From positions 682,001-746,000 of the forward strand of contig NZ_JACCBJ010000001.1 of assembly GCF_013408745.1 (NCBI RefSeq): DNA of 64,000 nt. The letters run 5' to 3'. Of the stretch, positions 63,724-64,000 are shown in pieces; positions within the stretch are counted from its first letter, which is position 1, and each line of letters starts with the position of its first letter. The notes beneath the pieces are model-generated. The model did not search any database, was not told the origin of the DNA, and was given only the letters and a program-made list of their open reading frames with translations. The stretch comes from Leifsonia soli (lineage in GTDB: Bacteria > Actinomycetota > Actinomycetes > Actinomycetales > Microbacteriaceae). The position numbers and the translations under genes are program-made.

Positions 63724-64000
63724 CGGACGCACAGAACACGGTTCCGGAGGAGCCGGCGCTCGGCGCGCATGAAGACGAGTTGGAGGCCGCCGGCATCGAT
63801 CTGGAGGTCGCCGAGGCCGCCGCCCCCGACCGCGAGATCGCGGTCGAGGTCGGTGAGAACATCGTCGAGGTGCGCAACCTGACGGTGAAGTTCGGCGGCC
63901 TGACGGCCCTCGACGACGTCACCTTCGACATCCGGCGTGGAGAGATCCTCGGGCTGATCGGCCCGAACGGCGCGGGCAAGACGACCTGCTTCAACGCCAT
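63720..64000 (+). CDS. livG: Branched-chain amino acid ABC transporter ATP-binding protein LivG, 3' end outside window
   Basis: The first 93 codons of a LivG-type ATPase. An acidic tail of about 45 residues ([20 protein letters not shown] onward) precedes the normal start [19 protein letters not shown]; the Walker [10 protein letters not shown] is at about 81-89. It would energise LivH/LivM. The extra N-terminus is absent from most LivG proteins. ATGA overlap with livM. Confidence 0.93.

Overview
The window is high-GC DNA (roughly 70 percent G+C) from an actinobacterium, most likely a member of the Microbacteriaceae close to Leifsonia. The evidence is the gene order DUF177-rpmF-rnc-mutM, ddl-(DUF3515)-thiL-rsmD-recG-coaD, many GTG and TTG starts, four-base ATGA/GTGA stop-start overlaps, and many genes whose start codon lies 6-8 bases behind a TANNNT -10 box (leaderless transcripts). 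The assignment comes from reading the sequence, not from a database search. All but the two end genes are complete.

Layout. 1-6.5 kb: catabolic genes of homoprotocatechuate type (FAH-family hydrolase, HpaH-like hydratase, HpaI-like aldolase) and an MHS-type transporter, joined by three copies of one operator-like motif; inside them sits a PdxI-like aldo-keto reductase divergent from an Xre/MmyB-type regulator. 6.5-16.9 kb: an exported acid phosphatase with an internal tandem duplication, sufS-sufU, a DyP peroxidase, an AlaX-like editing protein, a NERD protein and a photolyase operon. 17-20.2 kb: a copper P-type ATPase behind a CsoR-like palindrome, a lipid-kinase-like protein and tRNA-Glu(CTC). 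20.3-21.9 kb: a small accessory patch with a nucleotidyltransferase/HTH pair that looks like a toxin-antitoxin system.

21.9-38.4 kb is the most striking part. A probable yybP-ykoY (Mn2+) riboswitch precedes terC, whose stop overlaps a PP2C phosphatase gene, followed by an FHA protein, a membrane Ser/Thr kinase and an FHA-HTH protein. Behind a perfect palindrome comes a protein of about 1760 residues with eleven repeats of about 97 residues and FN3 domains, then MoxR ATPase, DUF58, a transglutaminase-fold protein and another FHA protein. The set resembles the kinase/FN3/AAA/DUF58/transglutaminase cluster called PFNA in bifidobacteria. Here the transglutaminase-fold protein has lost its catalytic triad. 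A second MoxR-DUF58-transglutaminase module at 51.6-56.3 kb keeps the triad.

38.4-51.6 kb: a leucine leader peptide and attenuator before leuC-leuD-murA, a VapBC-like module with its own palindrome, plsC-gpsA-ddl, a DUF3515 lipoprotein, thiL, rsmD, a TPR protein, recG and coaD. 56.3-58.7 kb: DUF177-rpmF-rnc-mutM with a perfect 19-bp hairpin inside rnc. 58.9-64 kb: a double-GNAT protein and a branched-chain amino acid ABC transporter (livK, attenuator, livH, livM, livG cut by the window end). No CRISPR array, insertion sequence, rRNA or prophage was seen.
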